In this document: positions 6,621 through 15,397 of the stretch, piece by piece
Numbering within the stretch: position 1 is the stretch's first letter
Layout of the letters: each line of letters opens with the position of its first letter
Source: Gemmatimonadota bacterium
GTDB lineage: Bacteria > Gemmatimonadota > Gemmatimonadetes > Gemmatimonadales > GWC2-71-9
Direction: 5' to 3'
Assembly: GCA_003221075.1 (NCBI GenBank)
Contig: QHUF01000301.1
Location: 1-15,970 of the forward strand
Length of the DNA: 15,970 nucleotides
Program-made: the position numbers and the translations under genes
The notes under the pieces: model-generated
Seen by the model: the letters and a program-made list of their open reading frames with translations, nothing else
Told to the model about the DNA's origin: nothing
The model's database searches: none

Positions 6621-7652
6621 ATGCTCGCCGTTATTCCCGCTCTCCTTATCGCCGTCCAGCAACCTTCGCTTACAATCGGCTCCGCGTCTGCCCGACCCGG
6701 GCAGAGCGCGTCCGGGTTCATCGACGTGCCGGCCGGTGTCGACGCCGCCACGCGGATCCCTATCACGATCGTGCGAGGCGCGCAGCCCGGGCCGACACTC
6801 GCATTGATCGCCGGCACGCACGGCTCCGAGGTCGCGCCGATTGTCGCGCTGCAGCGCGTGCGCGCGATAGTCGATCCTGCCGCACTGCGTGGCACGGTGC
6901 TCATCGTCCACGTCGCGAATATGCCGTCGTTCCTCGGCCGCACGATCTACTACAGCCCGATCGACGGCAAAAACCTGAACCGCGTGTATCCGGGCAAACC
7001 GGACGGGACCGTCTCCGAGCGGATCGCGTACGCCATCACCAACCAGATCATCGAGCGCGCCGACTTCCTGGTGGACATTCACTCGGGCGACGGCAACGAA
7101 TCGCTGCGGCCGTACAGCTATTGGAGTCCGCTCGGGCTCAACGCTCGTGCCGACTCGATTGCTCGTGACATGGCGCTAGCCTGGGGGAGCGACCACATCG
7201 TGATCGATACGATGCGGCCACGCGACGTGCGGGCATCGGTGTACACGCAAAACACCGCGCAGCTACGTGGCAAGCCGGCTCTCACGACGGAGACCGGGTA
7301 TCTCGGCATCGCCGCCGAGGACATGGTGCAGCGGAACGTGGACGGCGTGTTCCGGCTCCTGCGGTACTTCCACATGGTGCCGGGGGAGGTCGAACTCGTC
7401 CGACAGCCGTTGTTTTTCGATCGTGCCGAGGTGCTCCGCAGCCCTGCCACCGGCGTATGGCACGCGCGCGTCGAGCGCGGGCAGAGTGTCCAGAAAGGCG
7501 CACTCATCGGCGTGCTGACCGACTTCTTCGGCAACGCTCAAGCAGAGATCCGCGCGCCCTTCGGCGGCATCGTGCTGTATGTGGTCGCGACGCCCGCCAT
7601 GTCGCAGGGCGAGCCGATGGGAATGATCGGAGAGCCTCGGCTGGAACGGTGA
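6621..7652 (+). CDS. Exported M14-type metallohydrolase (succinylglutamate desuccinylase/aspartoacylase family)
   Basis: Members of this family are zinc-dependent amidohydrolases or carboxypeptidases. Zinc-site candidates are visible: H67 and E70 in AGTHGSE, and H154 in LVDIHSGDGNES. E224 in TTETGYLG is the candidate catalytic Glu. NLNRVYPG is the usual substrate-binding Asn-Arg segment. Residues about 265-335 form the C-terminal barrel-like domain (TGVWHARVERGQSVQKG, then IRAPFGGIVLYV) typical of the AstE/AspA branch. The first residues (MLAVIPALLIAVQQ) are hydrophobic and probably export the protein, although the n-region lacks basic residues. The ATG at 6621 has GGAG at 5 bases. At 343 residues it appears complete. 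The substrate is unknown; the preceding exported SGNH hydrolase suggests an extracytoplasmic degradative role. It ends 4 bases from the convergent comM gene. Confidence 0.88.
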   Translation: MLAVIPALLIAVQQPSLTIGSASARPGQSASGFIDVPAGVDAATRIPITIVRGAQPGPTLALIAGTHGSEVAPIVALQRVRAIVDPAALRGTVLIVHVANMPSFLGRTIYYSPIDGKNLNRVYPGKPDGTVSERIAYAITNQIIERADFLVDIHSGDGNESLRPYSYWSPLGLNARADSIARDMALAWGSDHIVIDTMRPRDVRASVYTQNTAQLRGKPALTTETGYLGIAAEDMVQRNVDGVFRLLRYFHMVPGEVELVRQPLFFDRAEVLRSPATGVWHARVERGQSVQKGALIGVLTDFFGNAQAEIRAPFGGIVLYVVATPAMSQGEPMGMIGEPRLER

Positions 7653-7656
7653 GCGG

Positions 7657-9192
7657 CTAGGCCACTCCGCGCCGGTCGAGGCTCCGATACTGGATCGCCT
7701 CGCCCACATGCTTCGGCTCGAGCGATACCGCCTCATCGAGATCCGCAACGGTGCGCGCGATCTTGAGAATGCGGTGATACGCGCGCGCCGATAATCCCAG
7801 CCGTGTAATCGCCGTCTTGAGCAGCGCATCGGCGCCGTCGGAGACGCGGCAGTGCGCGCGGATGTCACGTGGCGCCATGTGCGCGTTGGCGTAGATCCCC
7901 GGCCGGTTGGCGAACCGCTCGCGCTGCACCACCCGCGCCCGATCCACACGCTCCCGCATCGCCGCACTCGGCTCCCCGCCGCTCTCGCCGGTCAGCGCCT
8001 TGTATTTCACCGCCGGCACTTCCAAATGAATGTCGATACGATCGAGCAGCGGGCCCGACACGCGGGCGAGATACCGCTGCACGACGACCGCACCGCACGT
8101 GCACGTGTGGTGCGGATCGCCGAACCAGCCGCAGGGGCAAGGATTCATCGCGGCCGCGAGCATGAAGCGCGCCGGATACGAGAGGCTCATTGCCGCGCGC
8201 GCGATCGTCACGACACCATCCTCCATCGGCTGGCGCAGCACCTCGAGCACGTTCTTGCGAAACTCGGGCAGTTCGTCCAGAAACAACACCCCGCCGTGCG
8301 CGAGGCTGACTTCGCCCGGCCGCGGATACGATCCGCCCCCGATCAACCCGGCATCCGAGATCGTGTGGTGCGGTGCGCGAAACGGCCGCCGCGCCACCAG
8401 CGACTCGCCGAGCGGCAGCGTCCCCGCCACGGAATGGATCTTGGTGGTCTCGAGCGCCTCATCCAGACTCATCTTGGGGAGCGTCGTCGGCAAGCGCCGG
8501 GCGAGCATTGTCTTCCCGCTCCCGGGCGGACCAACCATCAAGATGTTGTGCCCGCCCGCCGCCGCGACTTCGAGCGCGCGCTTGGCGTGCGCCTGCCCCT
8601 TCACCTCGGCGAAGTCCACGTCGTCCTTGGCGCGCTCGGCGAACAGCGCGGCGACATCTACGGCGGGGCGCGGCAGCTCAGTCCTGCCATCGAGGTAATC
8701 CGCGATTTCAGCCAGGTATCCTGCGCCAAGCACCTGGAGCCCGTCCACGACGCCGGCTTCGGGAAGGTTCTCGCGCGGCAGGATCAATGCCTCGACACCA
8801 GCCGCCCGCGCAGCCAATGCGACAGGTAGAGCTCCCCTCACGGGCCGAATCGCACCCTCGAGACCGAGCTCGCCGAGCACCGCGATCTTTCCCAACCGTT
8901 CTCCGTTTATTTGTTCGGTTGCCGCAAGAATCCCGAGCGCGATCGGCAAGTCGAAGGCCGATCCCTCCTTTTTGATGTCAGCAGGTGCCAGGTTGATAGT
9001 CACGCGCTTGAGCGGGAACGTGTAGCCAGTATTGGCCATAGCGGCGGACACGCGGTCGCGCCCTTCCTTTACTGCGCCCTGCGGCAGCCCGACCGTCACG
9101 AAGGTCGGCAGGCCGTTCGCGATGTCGGTCTCGACCTCTACGAGATAGGCGTCGATCCCCAGGACGGCCGCCGACCGGACGCGCGCGAGCAT
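7657..9192 (-). CDS. comM: ComM/YifB family Mg-chelatase-like AAA ATPase
   Basis: ComM is a hexameric helicase that promotes branch migration when incoming single-stranded DNA recombines with the chromosome during natural transformation. The 511-residue protein has the whole family architecture. The N-terminal Lon-protease-like ChlI fold spans about residues 1-170 (GLPTFVTVGLPQGAVKEGRDRV-type opening). Next come Walker A GPPGSGKT at 221-228 and Walker B LFLDE with D306 and E307. NPCPCGWFGDP supplies cysteines 352, 354, 364 and 366, a probable metal site. The C-terminal Mg_chelatase_C domain ends in EAIQYRSLDRRGVA. The ATG at 9192 gives the standard N-terminus. It faces the RND operon across 80 bases and converges with the M14 gene. 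A second diverged copy of only its last 31 codons lies at 4658-4752. Presence suggests but does not prove natural competence. Confidence 0.97.
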   Translation of the reverse strand: MLARVRSAAVLGIDAYLVEVETDIANGLPTFVTVGLPQGAVKEGRDRVSAAMANTGYTFPLKRVTINLAPADIKKEGSAFDLPIALGILAATEQINGERLGKIAVLGELGLEGAIRPVRGALPVALAARAAGVEALILPRENLPEAGVVDGLQVLGAGYLAEIADYLDGRTELPRPAVDVAALFAERAKDDVDFAEVKGQAHAKRALEVAAAGGHNILMVGPPGSGKTMLARRLPTTLPKMSLDEALETTKIHSVAGTLPLGESLVARRPFRAPHHTISDAGLIGGGSYPRPGEVSLAHGGVLFLDELPEFRKNVLEVLRQPMEDGVVTIARAAMSLSYPARFMLAAAMNPCPCGWFGDPHHTCTCGAVVVQRYLARVSGPLLDRIDIHLEVPAVKYKALTGESGGEPSAAMRERVDRARVVQRERFANRPGIYANAHMAPRDIRAHCRVSDGADALLKTAITRLGLSARAYHRILKIARTVADLDEAVSLEPKHVGEAIQYRSLDRRGVA

Positions 9193-9272
9193 GGACCAGG
9201 CTACGTTTAGCAGCTTCGGGCGGGGTAGCCAAAACCCCGCGCTCAGGGTCTAAATGACGCCGTGAGGAGGAT
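9193..9272. promoter_or_regulatory. Divergent region between comM and the RND operon
   Basis: This 80-base gap must hold promoters for both directions. GCGGGGT (9220-9226) and ACCCCGC (9234-9240) form a perfect 7-bp dyad with a 7-base spacer, a candidate operator for an efflux regulator, though no regulator gene is adjacent. A strong AGGAGG (9265-9270) lies only two bases before the ATG of the fusion protein, closer than usual. No good -35/-10 pair is evident. Confidence 0.4.
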
Positions 9273-10397
9273 ATGCGTATAGTAGGCGTGACTAGAACTT
9301 CTACGTTGGCCGTAGCCGTTCTGGCGGCGGTGGGGTGTGGCCCGCGCGGGAGCGGGGCGGTCGCCAAGGTTCCGGTGAGCGTCGCGCGCGTCGAGCGCCG
9401 TGCCCTGCCCTACGAGCTCGAAGCCACAGGTTCCGTCGAGCCAATTCGCTCCGTCGACGTCCTCCCGCAGGTCAACGGTACGATCCTGCACGTCAATTTC
9501 GACGAGGGCGACGAAGTCGCCGCCGGTCAAATTCTCTTCGAGATCGACCCGCGCCCCTACCGGGCTGCGTTGCAGCAGGCTGAAGGCGCGCTGCTCCGCG
9601 ACGAGACGCAGGCCCAGAGTGCCGCGCGCGAAGCCGCGCGCTACAAAACACTCGCAGTGACAAATACCGTCACCCAGGAAGACTACGAAGCGAAGCAGTC
9701 CGCGGCCGACGCAGCCGCTGCCGCGGTCCGTTCCGACTCGGCCACCGCAGCGATCGCCCGCCTGAACCTCGAGTACGCGACTGTCCGCGCCCCGATCGGT
9801 GGCCGCACCGGTCGCCTGCTGCTCCACGAGGGCAACCTGGTTCGTGCGGGCAGCGATCCCCTTGTGTCGATCGTGCAGATGCGGCCGATCCTGGTGCGCT
9901 TCCCGGTCCCCGCGGCCAATCTCCCGGCGCTGCGCCAGCGGGCCGGTCAGCAGCTCAAGGTGATTGCGATGCCGGCGCGCGATTCTGCGTCCGCCGTTCA
10001 GGGCATCCTCTCCTTCGTCGACAATCAGGTGGATACGACCACCGGCAGCGTGTTGCTCAAAGCCCGCTTCCTCAATCGCGACGGCGCACTCTGGCCGGGC
10101 GAGTTCGTCGCCATCACGCTCGTCCTGGGGATGCAGAACGACGCCGTCGTCGTGCCGAGTGCGGCGGTGATGCAGGGTCAGCAGGGCACATACGTGTTCG
10201 TCGTCAACAACGACGGGACGGCGGCAACCCAGCCGATCACAGTGGAGCGGACGATCGATAGCCTCAGCGTGATCGCGGGCGTTCCCGCCGGCGCCCTGGT
10301 GGTCACGGACGGACAGTTGCGCCTGACGCCGAATGCAAAGGTCGACATTCGCGGCGGACCGACGACCGAGACCGCGGGGGGTGGGGGCGTGCGGTGA
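9273..10397 (+). CDS. RND efflux periplasmic adaptor (membrane-fusion lipoprotein, HlyD/AcrA/MdtA type)
   Basis: The adaptor bridges an RND pump to an outer-membrane channel across the periplasm. The protein (374 residues) opens with a signal peptide and lipobox AVGC (Cys 22), so it should be lipid-anchored like AcrA. Then come a barrel-sandwich half (DVLPQVNGTILHVNFDEGDEV), an alpha-helical hairpin of about 70 residues rich in Ala, Glu and Gln (about 90-160), the second lipoyl half (YATVRAPIGGRTGRLLL), and the beta-barrel and proximal domains (SFVDNQVDTTTGSVLLKARF, then ALVVTDGQLRLTP). It resembles MdtA. Its stop overlaps the pump start by four bases (GTGA), indicating translational coupling. 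No outer-membrane channel gene is in the window, so a shared TolC-like protein elsewhere is likely. Substrates are unknown. Confidence 0.95.
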   Translation: MRIVGVTRTSTLAVAVLAAVGCGPRGSGAVAKVPVSVARVERRALPYELEATGSVEPIRSVDVLPQVNGTILHVNFDEGDEVAAGQILFEIDPRPYRAALQQAEGALLRDETQAQSAAREAARYKTLAVTNTVTQEDYEAKQSAADAAAAAVRSDSATAAIARLNLEYATVRAPIGGRTGRLLLHEGNLVRAGSDPLVSIVQMRPILVRFPVPAANLPALRQRAGQQLKVIAMPARDSASAVQGILSFVDNQVDTTTGSVLLKARFLNRDGALWPGEFVAITLVLGMQNDAVVVPSAAVMQGQQGTYVFVVNNDGTAATQPITVERTIDSLSVIAGVPAGALVVTDGQLRLTPNAKVDIRGGPTTETAGGGGVR

Positions 10398-13288
10398 GTA
10401 TTTCGGGACTGTTCATTCGCCGTCCCGTCGCCACGACGTTAGTGATGCTGGGGATCCTCATGTTCGGGCTGATGTCGTATCGGCTGCTGCCGGTGAGCGA
10501 CCTCCCCAACGTCGACTTCCCCACGATTTCCGTCTCGACGTCGAGCAGCACGCTCGGTGGGACGAACATCACGCTGCAATTCTCGCTGTCCCGGAACATC
10601 GATGGCGCGGCGCAGGACGTGCAGGCCGCGATTTCCAAGACGCTCCGGCAGCTGCCGCCCGGCATCCAGCCGCCGTCGTACAACAAGTCGAACCCCGCCG
10701 ACTCGCCGATCCTCTATTTGGCGCTGACGTCGGCGACGTTGCCGCTCCCGCAACTCGACGAATACGCCGAGACGTTCCTCGCGCAGCGGTTGACGACGGT
10801 GAGCGGGGTCGCCCAAGTCCAGGTCTTCGGGTCCGCCAAGTACGCAGTGCGCATCCAGGTCGATCCCAAGGCGCTCGCTGCACGCGGCATCGGCCTGGAT
10901 GAGGTGACGGCGGCGGTGTCGGCTGGGAATCCGAACCTGCCAACCGGCACGCTGTGGGGCCCGCAGCGTGCCTATACCGTGCTCGCCGACGGTTCGATCT
11001 CGAGTGCCCCGGAATTCCGCCAGCTCGCGGTGACGTATCAGAACGGCGCGCCGGTACGACTCCAGGACGTCGCCAACGTGATCGACGACGTGCAGGACTC
11101 CCGCAACGCGAGCTGGTACGACGGCAAGCGCGCCGTCGTTCTGGCGATCCAACGTCAGCCGGGGACGAACACGGTGCAGGTCGCGGACGGCGTCAAGGCG
11201 ACGGTCGCATCGCTCTCGTCGCTGCTGCCCGCCTCCGTCGAGGTGAACACACTCTACGACCGCTCGGTGTCGATCCGCCAGTCGGTGAACGACGTGCAGG
11301 TCACGCTGTTCATCGCGCTGATCCTGGTCGTCCTCGTAATCTTCCTGTTCCTCAAGAATCTCTCCGCTACGGTCATCCCGAGCCTCGCGCTGCCGTTCTC
11401 GATCATCGGCACGTTCTCGGTGATGTACCTGATGGGCTACAGCCTCGACAATCTGTCGCTGATGGCGCTCACGCTCGCCGTGGGATTCGTCGTGGACGAC
11501 GCGATTGTGATGCTCGAGAACATCGTCCGGCACATGGAGAAGGGGAAGCCGGCACTGCAAGCGGCGCTCGACGGCGCGCGCGAGATCGGGTTCACGATTC
11601 TCTCGATGACGCTGTCGCTCACCGCGGTGTTCATTCCTCTGCTGTTGATGGGCGGCATCCTCGGCCGCCTGTTCCACGAATTCGCCGTCACGATCGGCGT
11701 CGCGATTCTGGTGTCTGGGTTCGTATCGTTGACGCTCACCCCCATGCTGTGCAGCCGCTTCCTCCGTCCTCCAAAGGAAGAACACCACGGGCGGTGGTAC
11801 GAGGCGACGGAGCGCGTCTATCAGCGCGCCCGGGGCTGGTACGAGCGGTCGCTGGCGTGGGTGATGGACCGGCGTGGGCTTGCCATCCTCTTCTCCCTGG
11901 GGATTCTGGCGGGGACCGCTGTCCTGTACAAACTGGTGCCCAGCGGGTTCATCCCCACGGAAGACACGGGCCAGATCCAGGGCACGACCGAAACGCTGGA
12001 AGGCAGCTCGTTCGAGAACATGCGGGACCATCAGCTGGCCGTGGCCGACATCGTGGCGCGCGATCCGAACGTCGCGCACTTCATGTCCACCGTCGGCGGC
12101 GGCGCGGCAAATCAGGGCCGACTGAGCATTCGGCTCAAGCCGCGTAATCAGCGGCCCCCCGCCAGCGAGGTCGCCGGCGAGCTCAACGCCAAGCTCAACA
12201 GCGTCCCGGGCATTCGGACCTACCTGCAGATCCCGCCGTCGATCCGTATCGGGGGCCGCCCGACCAAGACCCAGTACCAGTTCACCCTGCAGAGCGCCGA
12301 CATCGACGCGCTGTACGACAACGCCGCGAACCTCGAGCGGGTGCTGCGCGGCATCCCCACGCTGCAGGACGTGACATCCGATCTGCAGATCAAGAACCCG
12401 CAGGTGAGCGTGCGGATCGACCGCGACCGCGCCACCGCCTTGGGCGTGACGGTGCAGCAAATCGAGCAAGCGTTGTACGACGCGAAGCTGCTGTATCTCC
12501 GCTCGCAAAAAGGGACGCTGATCCCGCTCACTTCCGTCGCATCGGCGTCGAATGACATCGGCCCGCTGAGCGTGAACCACAGCGGCCAACTCCCCTCCGT
12601 GACGCTCTCGTTCAACCTGCCGCCCGGCGTTTCGCTGGGAACCGCGGTGAACGACGTCCAGAAGGCGGCCCGCCAAGCGTTGCCGTCGACGATCAGCACC
12701 GGGTTCTCAGGAACAGCGCAGGCCTTCCAGGACAGCCAGCAGGGCCTCTTTCTCCTATTGCTGCTCGCCATCGTCGTGATCTACATCGTGCTTGGCATTC
12801 TCTATGAGAGTTTCGTGCACCCGCTGACGATTCTCTCGGGACTCCCGTTCGCCGGATTCGGCGCACTGCTCACGCTCGTCATCTTCCGTACCGAGCTGAG
12901 CGTCTACGCGTACGTCGGTGTGATCATGCTGGTCGGACTCGTCAAGAAGAACGCGATCATGATGATCGACTTCGCGCTCGATGCGGAGCGGCGCGAAGGG
13001 AAATCACCGCGCGACGCGATCATCGAGGCATGTAGCGTGCGGTTCCGGCCCATCATGATGACGACGATGGCGGCGCTAATGGGGACGCTGCCGATTGCGA
13101 TTGGGTGGGGGGCTGGCGCGGAGTCGCGGCGGCCGCTGGGTCTTGCCGTGGTCGGAGGGTTGGCCTTCTCGCAGCTCATCACGCTCTACGTCACGCCGGT
13201 CGTGTACACCTACCTCGACACCCTGCAGCACCGCCTGGGACGGCGGGCACGGCGCACGGCGGTCGCGGAGCCTGAAGCCGCCGACTGA
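10394..13288 (+). CDS. RND efflux pump (MdtB/MdtC/AcrB type) lacking two periplasmic segments
   Basis: This inner-membrane drug/proton antiporter starts at a GTG overlapping the adaptor stop. It keeps the 12-helix plan: FIRRPVATTLVM at the start, the proton-relay pair D368-D369 in VVDDAIVMLENI, K852 in LVKKNAIMMIDFA, and R885 in RFRPIMMTTMA. The length, 964 residues, is about 70 short of the usual 1030-1040, and two sites explain it. At residues 48-52, FPTISVST runs straight into SSSTLGGTNITLQF, without the roughly 32-residue LPGAS...LERQF...GL segment of porter subdomain PN1. At residues 696-698, IEQALYDA runs into KLLYLRSQKG, without the roughly 33-residue (Y/F)GSRQVSTIYAPNNQY...DP segment of the C-half docking/porter region. 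Both losses keep the frame. The membrane domain looks functional, but substrate transport or docking should be altered unless these are assembly collapses. Confidence 0.93.
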   Translation: MSISGLFIRRPVATTLVMLGILMFGLMSYRLLPVSDLPNVDFPTISVSTSSSTLGGTNITLQFSLSRNIDGAAQDVQAAISKTLRQLPPGIQPPSYNKSNPADSPILYLALTSATLPLPQLDEYAETFLAQRLTTVSGVAQVQVFGSAKYAVRIQVDPKALAARGIGLDEVTAAVSAGNPNLPTGTLWGPQRAYTVLADGSISSAPEFRQLAVTYQNGAPVRLQDVANVIDDVQDSRNASWYDGKRAVVLAIQRQPGTNTVQVADGVKATVASLSSLLPASVEVNTLYDRSVSIRQSVNDVQVTLFIALILVVLVIFLFLKNLSATVIPSLALPFSIIGTFSVMYLMGYSLDNLSLMALTLAVGFVVDDAIVMLENIVRHMEKGKPALQAALDGAREIGFTILSMTLSLTAVFIPLLLMGGILGRLFHEFAVTIGVAILVSGFVSLTLTPMLCSRFLRPPKEEHHGRWYEATERVYQRARGWYERSLAWVMDRRGLAILFSLGILAGTAVLYKLVPSGFIPTEDTGQIQGTTETLEGSSFENMRDHQLAVADIVARDPNVAHFMSTVGGGAANQGRLSIRLKPRNQRPPASEVAGELNAKLNSVPGIRTYLQIPPSIRIGGRPTKTQYQFTLQSADIDALYDNAANLERVLRGIPTLQDVTSDLQIKNPQVSVRIDRDRATALGVTVQQIEQALYDAKLLYLRSQKGTLIPLTSVASASNDIGPLSVNHSGQLPSVTLSFNLPPGVSLGTAVNDVQKAARQALPSTISTGFSGTAQAFQDSQQGLFLLLLLAIVVIYIVLGILYESFVHPLTILSGLPFAGFGALLTLVIFRTELSVYAYVGVIMLVGLVKKNAIMMIDFALDAERREGKSPRDAIIEACSVRFRPIMMTTMAALMGTLPIAIGWGAGAESRRPLGLAVVGGLAFSQLITLYVTPVVYTYLDTLQHRLGRRARRTAVAEPEAAD

Positions 13289-13290
13289 CG

Positions 13291-14793
13291 CTACAGCTTG
13301 GGAATCGCGTCGACCCGGACCCTGGCGGTGATGCCGCTCCCGATGACGAACTGGTAAGTCCCCGTCCGCACGGCCTTGAGCGTCACGACGACGGCTGAGT
13401 CGGCCGACTCGAGCGTGACCAGCTGGAGATCCTGCTGCCGCACGTTGAGCCGTGCGCGACCAGCCCGCAGCGCCTGACCGAGCCCATCGATCGACGTCTC
13501 GTTGCCGTACAAATCGCGAGCTCGGAGCCGCAAGGAGAACGGCACACCGACCTGCACCACGATGGCCCGCCCGTTGATCACCTCGCCATTGCGGTCGAGG
13601 ATCAGCGAGTCGATGGGACCCGGCTCTGCCCGCAGCGTCACAACGCGCTCAACGGAGTCGATGGTCGCAAATACCGCCGCCTCCCCTGCGCGAACACCCA
13701 TCACCACATCCAGCCGGACCCGACCCATCGAGTCGAGCACCGCGATCTCTGGCGTGACGCGTGCATTGAGGGCACGGAATCGGACGGTGCGGCCCGCGGC
13801 CGGCGTCCCCTGAACGGTGCGGGCACGGAAGATCAACGAGTCGCCCAGCGAATTGCCGACCGGACTGTACGGCGACGCGATCGGGAGAAAGCCGGTGTTG
13901 ACGCCCGAGAGGCCGGCGGATGCCGAGATCTCCAGGTCGACGGGGGCTAGCCCACGCACACGGGCTTGGACGGTGCCGCCCCGTGAGACCGCGCTCGACA
14001 GGAGCGTGAACGTGGCGCGTCCCGCGGAATCCGTGACTCCGCTGAGCGGTACGCGGATGCCGCCATTCAGATCCACGGGCTCGCCCGACACCGGATTCCC
14101 GAGCGAGTCCGTGACCGCGGCGACCAGCGTCGCGGTCGAGTCGGTACCACGGAACGCGACATAGTCGGGCGTCACACGCAGACGGTTGGGCCGCGCCGAT
14201 CTGACGGACAGCAGCACCCCGGGTTGGCCGGGCAACGTCGCGCCGGCGCCCGTGCGGATTTCGAACTGATGCGTACCCACGCGGGAGACGACCGGGAGCC
14301 GGAACACAGCGATGCCGCTGTCGTCGGTCACCGCGGAGGCATCGCGCGGCAGACCGAGGGCCGTCGTTCCGCGCAGCGCCAGCGTCGTGCGCCGGAGCGG
14401 CGTACGTCCGCGGCTCAGACGAACTCGCACGCTTGGCGCGCCCCCCGCGGTCATCACGATCTCGGCGGGCTGCGCGACGGCGGTGATGGGCTGAGGAGCT
14501 TCCTCGCGCACCGCGGTGTTGCCGGCCGACGTGGTCGTGCGACGCGTGTCGCATGCGGCGGCGCTGGCGATCACCTCACCACCGGCGCCCGCGCTCCGCA
14601 GATCGGCCCAGTCCCGCTCGGTAGGATGGAACGTGAGACAGCTGCGGCGCACGACGTCCGCGACTTCGGTCTGCGCAAAGAGCGGGTTCGTGAGCAGCCG
14701 AATCAGCTCCGTCTTGTCGAGCGGCGGGGGAGACTGCGCGGCCAGCGGTGCGACGAACGACGTGAGGACGAGAACCCCGAGGCCGGATCGCAC
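13291..14793 (-). CDS. Exported protein with tandem Ig-like (Big-1-type) repeats
   Basis: The start is put at GTG 14793, one base after the stop of the upstream gene. It gives an immediate signal peptide (RSGLGVLVLTSFVAPLAAQS, cleavage probably near LAA-QS); starts further upstream would add a Cys/Arg-rich leader. The mature N-terminal 90 residues contain two cysteines (RRSCLTFHP and AAACDTR) that may pair. About four Ig-like units follow, each with a beta-rich segment and a phrase such as VTDDSGIAVFRLP, GVTDSAGRATFTLL or AVLDSMGRVRLDVV, where Asp-Ser/Asp-x-Gly-x-(A/V) recurs as in Big-1/invasin-type repeats. No membrane anchor, LPXTG or enzymatic motif is seen. The role may be adhesion, envelope structure or protein binding; none can be assigned. 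It is 500 residues long and ends 2 bases from the convergent RND gene. Confidence 0.72.
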   Translation of the reverse strand: MRSGLGVLVLTSFVAPLAAQSPPPLDKTELIRLLTNPLFAQTEVADVVRRSCLTFHPTERDWADLRSAGAGGEVIASAAACDTRRTTTSAGNTAVREEAPQPITAVAQPAEIVMTAGGAPSVRVRLSRGRTPLRRTTLALRGTTALGLPRDASAVTDDSGIAVFRLPVVSRVGTHQFEIRTGAGATLPGQPGVLLSVRSARPNRLRVTPDYVAFRGTDSTATLVAAVTDSLGNPVSGEPVDLNGGIRVPLSGVTDSAGRATFTLLSSAVSRGGTVQARVRGLAPVDLEISASAGLSGVNTGFLPIASPYSPVGNSLGDSLIFRARTVQGTPAAGRTVRFRALNARVTPEIAVLDSMGRVRLDVVMGVRAGEAAVFATIDSVERVVTLRAEPGPIDSLILDRNGEVINGRAIVVQVGVPFSLRLRARDLYGNETSIDGLGQALRAGRARLNVRQQDLQLVTLESADSAVVVTLKAVRTGTYQFVIGSGITARVRVDAIPKL

Positions 14794-14794
14794 C

Positions 14795-15397
14795 CTACGG
14801 CCGGGCACAGGACGAACGTTCGAACCGCACTTCCACCGCCCGCACATCCGCATACAGGCTCTTATCGCGAGCGTCGCGCGCGGGATCCGAAGCCGCCATC
14901 AGGTCCTTGCGTGCCATGTTGTACGCCAGCCACCCATCTTCCACCTGTTGCAGACCACGCGCCAAAGCCGGGCACCCCATCCGGCGTGTATCGAACATCC
15001 GCGCCCGCATATCGAACGCGGACAACGCGAGCGCCAGCGTGTCGGTCCGGCGGTCCAACACAGCAGTGTCGTTCATTGGCGAGCCCGGTGCGGAATCGGC
15101 GCCGGCCCGACTGCCGAGCGCACCCGAGCGAGATCCGATGAGCCCGTATATCGCGGTCACCAATACCGCACCGGCAAGGGCACACGCGGCATACGCCATC
15201 GGGCGCTTGAAACGCTGGAGACCACGCGATTTTTGCGGTGGGTGCGGCGCATCATCCGGATCCGTTTCGGGGAAGAGCACCGCACGAACGTCCCGCCCGG
15301 TCACACTTGCGGGCGGGGGTGACGGGAACCGGCTGGCGGGCTCGAATGCCTGCGCGCCGACCGATCGTACCCCGATGCTCGGACTCGACTCCGACAT
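14795..15397 (-). CDS. Hypothetical single-pass membrane protein
   Basis: This 200-residue protein starts at ATG 15397, or three codons earlier at GTG 15406; neither has a clear ribosome-binding site. Residues about 1-65 form a proline- and serine-rich cytoplasmic part with VLFPETDPDDAPHPP, followed by a basic cluster (KSRGLQRFKRP). One transmembrane helix follows at about 67-88 (AYAACALAGAVLVTAIYGLI). The rest, about 110 residues with two cysteines (RMGCPALARG and the terminal SSCARP) and many Arg/Asp, should be outside the cytoplasm by the positive-inside rule. I recognise no family; the layout resembles an anti-sigma or anchoring protein only in topology. It ends one base before the Ig-like protein gene, so the two are almost certainly co-expressed and possibly partners. 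Confidence 0.65.
   Translation of the reverse strand: MSESSPSIGVRSVGAQAFEPASRFPSPPPASVTGRDVRAVLFPETDPDDAPHPPQKSRGLQRFKRPMAYAACALAGAVLVTAIYGLIGSRSGALGSRAGADSAPGSPMNDTAVLDRRTDTLALALSAFDMRARMFDTRRMGCPALARGLQQVEDGWLAYNMARKDLMAASDPARDARDKSLYADVRAVEVRFERSSCARP

Noticed and set aside
2063..9211. Similar CTA-GTTT-TAG-like stretches in the two divergent regions (2063-2078 and 9200-9211)
   Set aside because: The resemblance is short and needs a gap to align; not enough to claim a shared operator.
10439..12676. 745-codon open frame on the minus strand across the RND gene
   Set aside because: It is a GC-rich shadow of a strongly conserved pump; its product is low-complexity Arg/His/Glu-rich with no recognisable domain.
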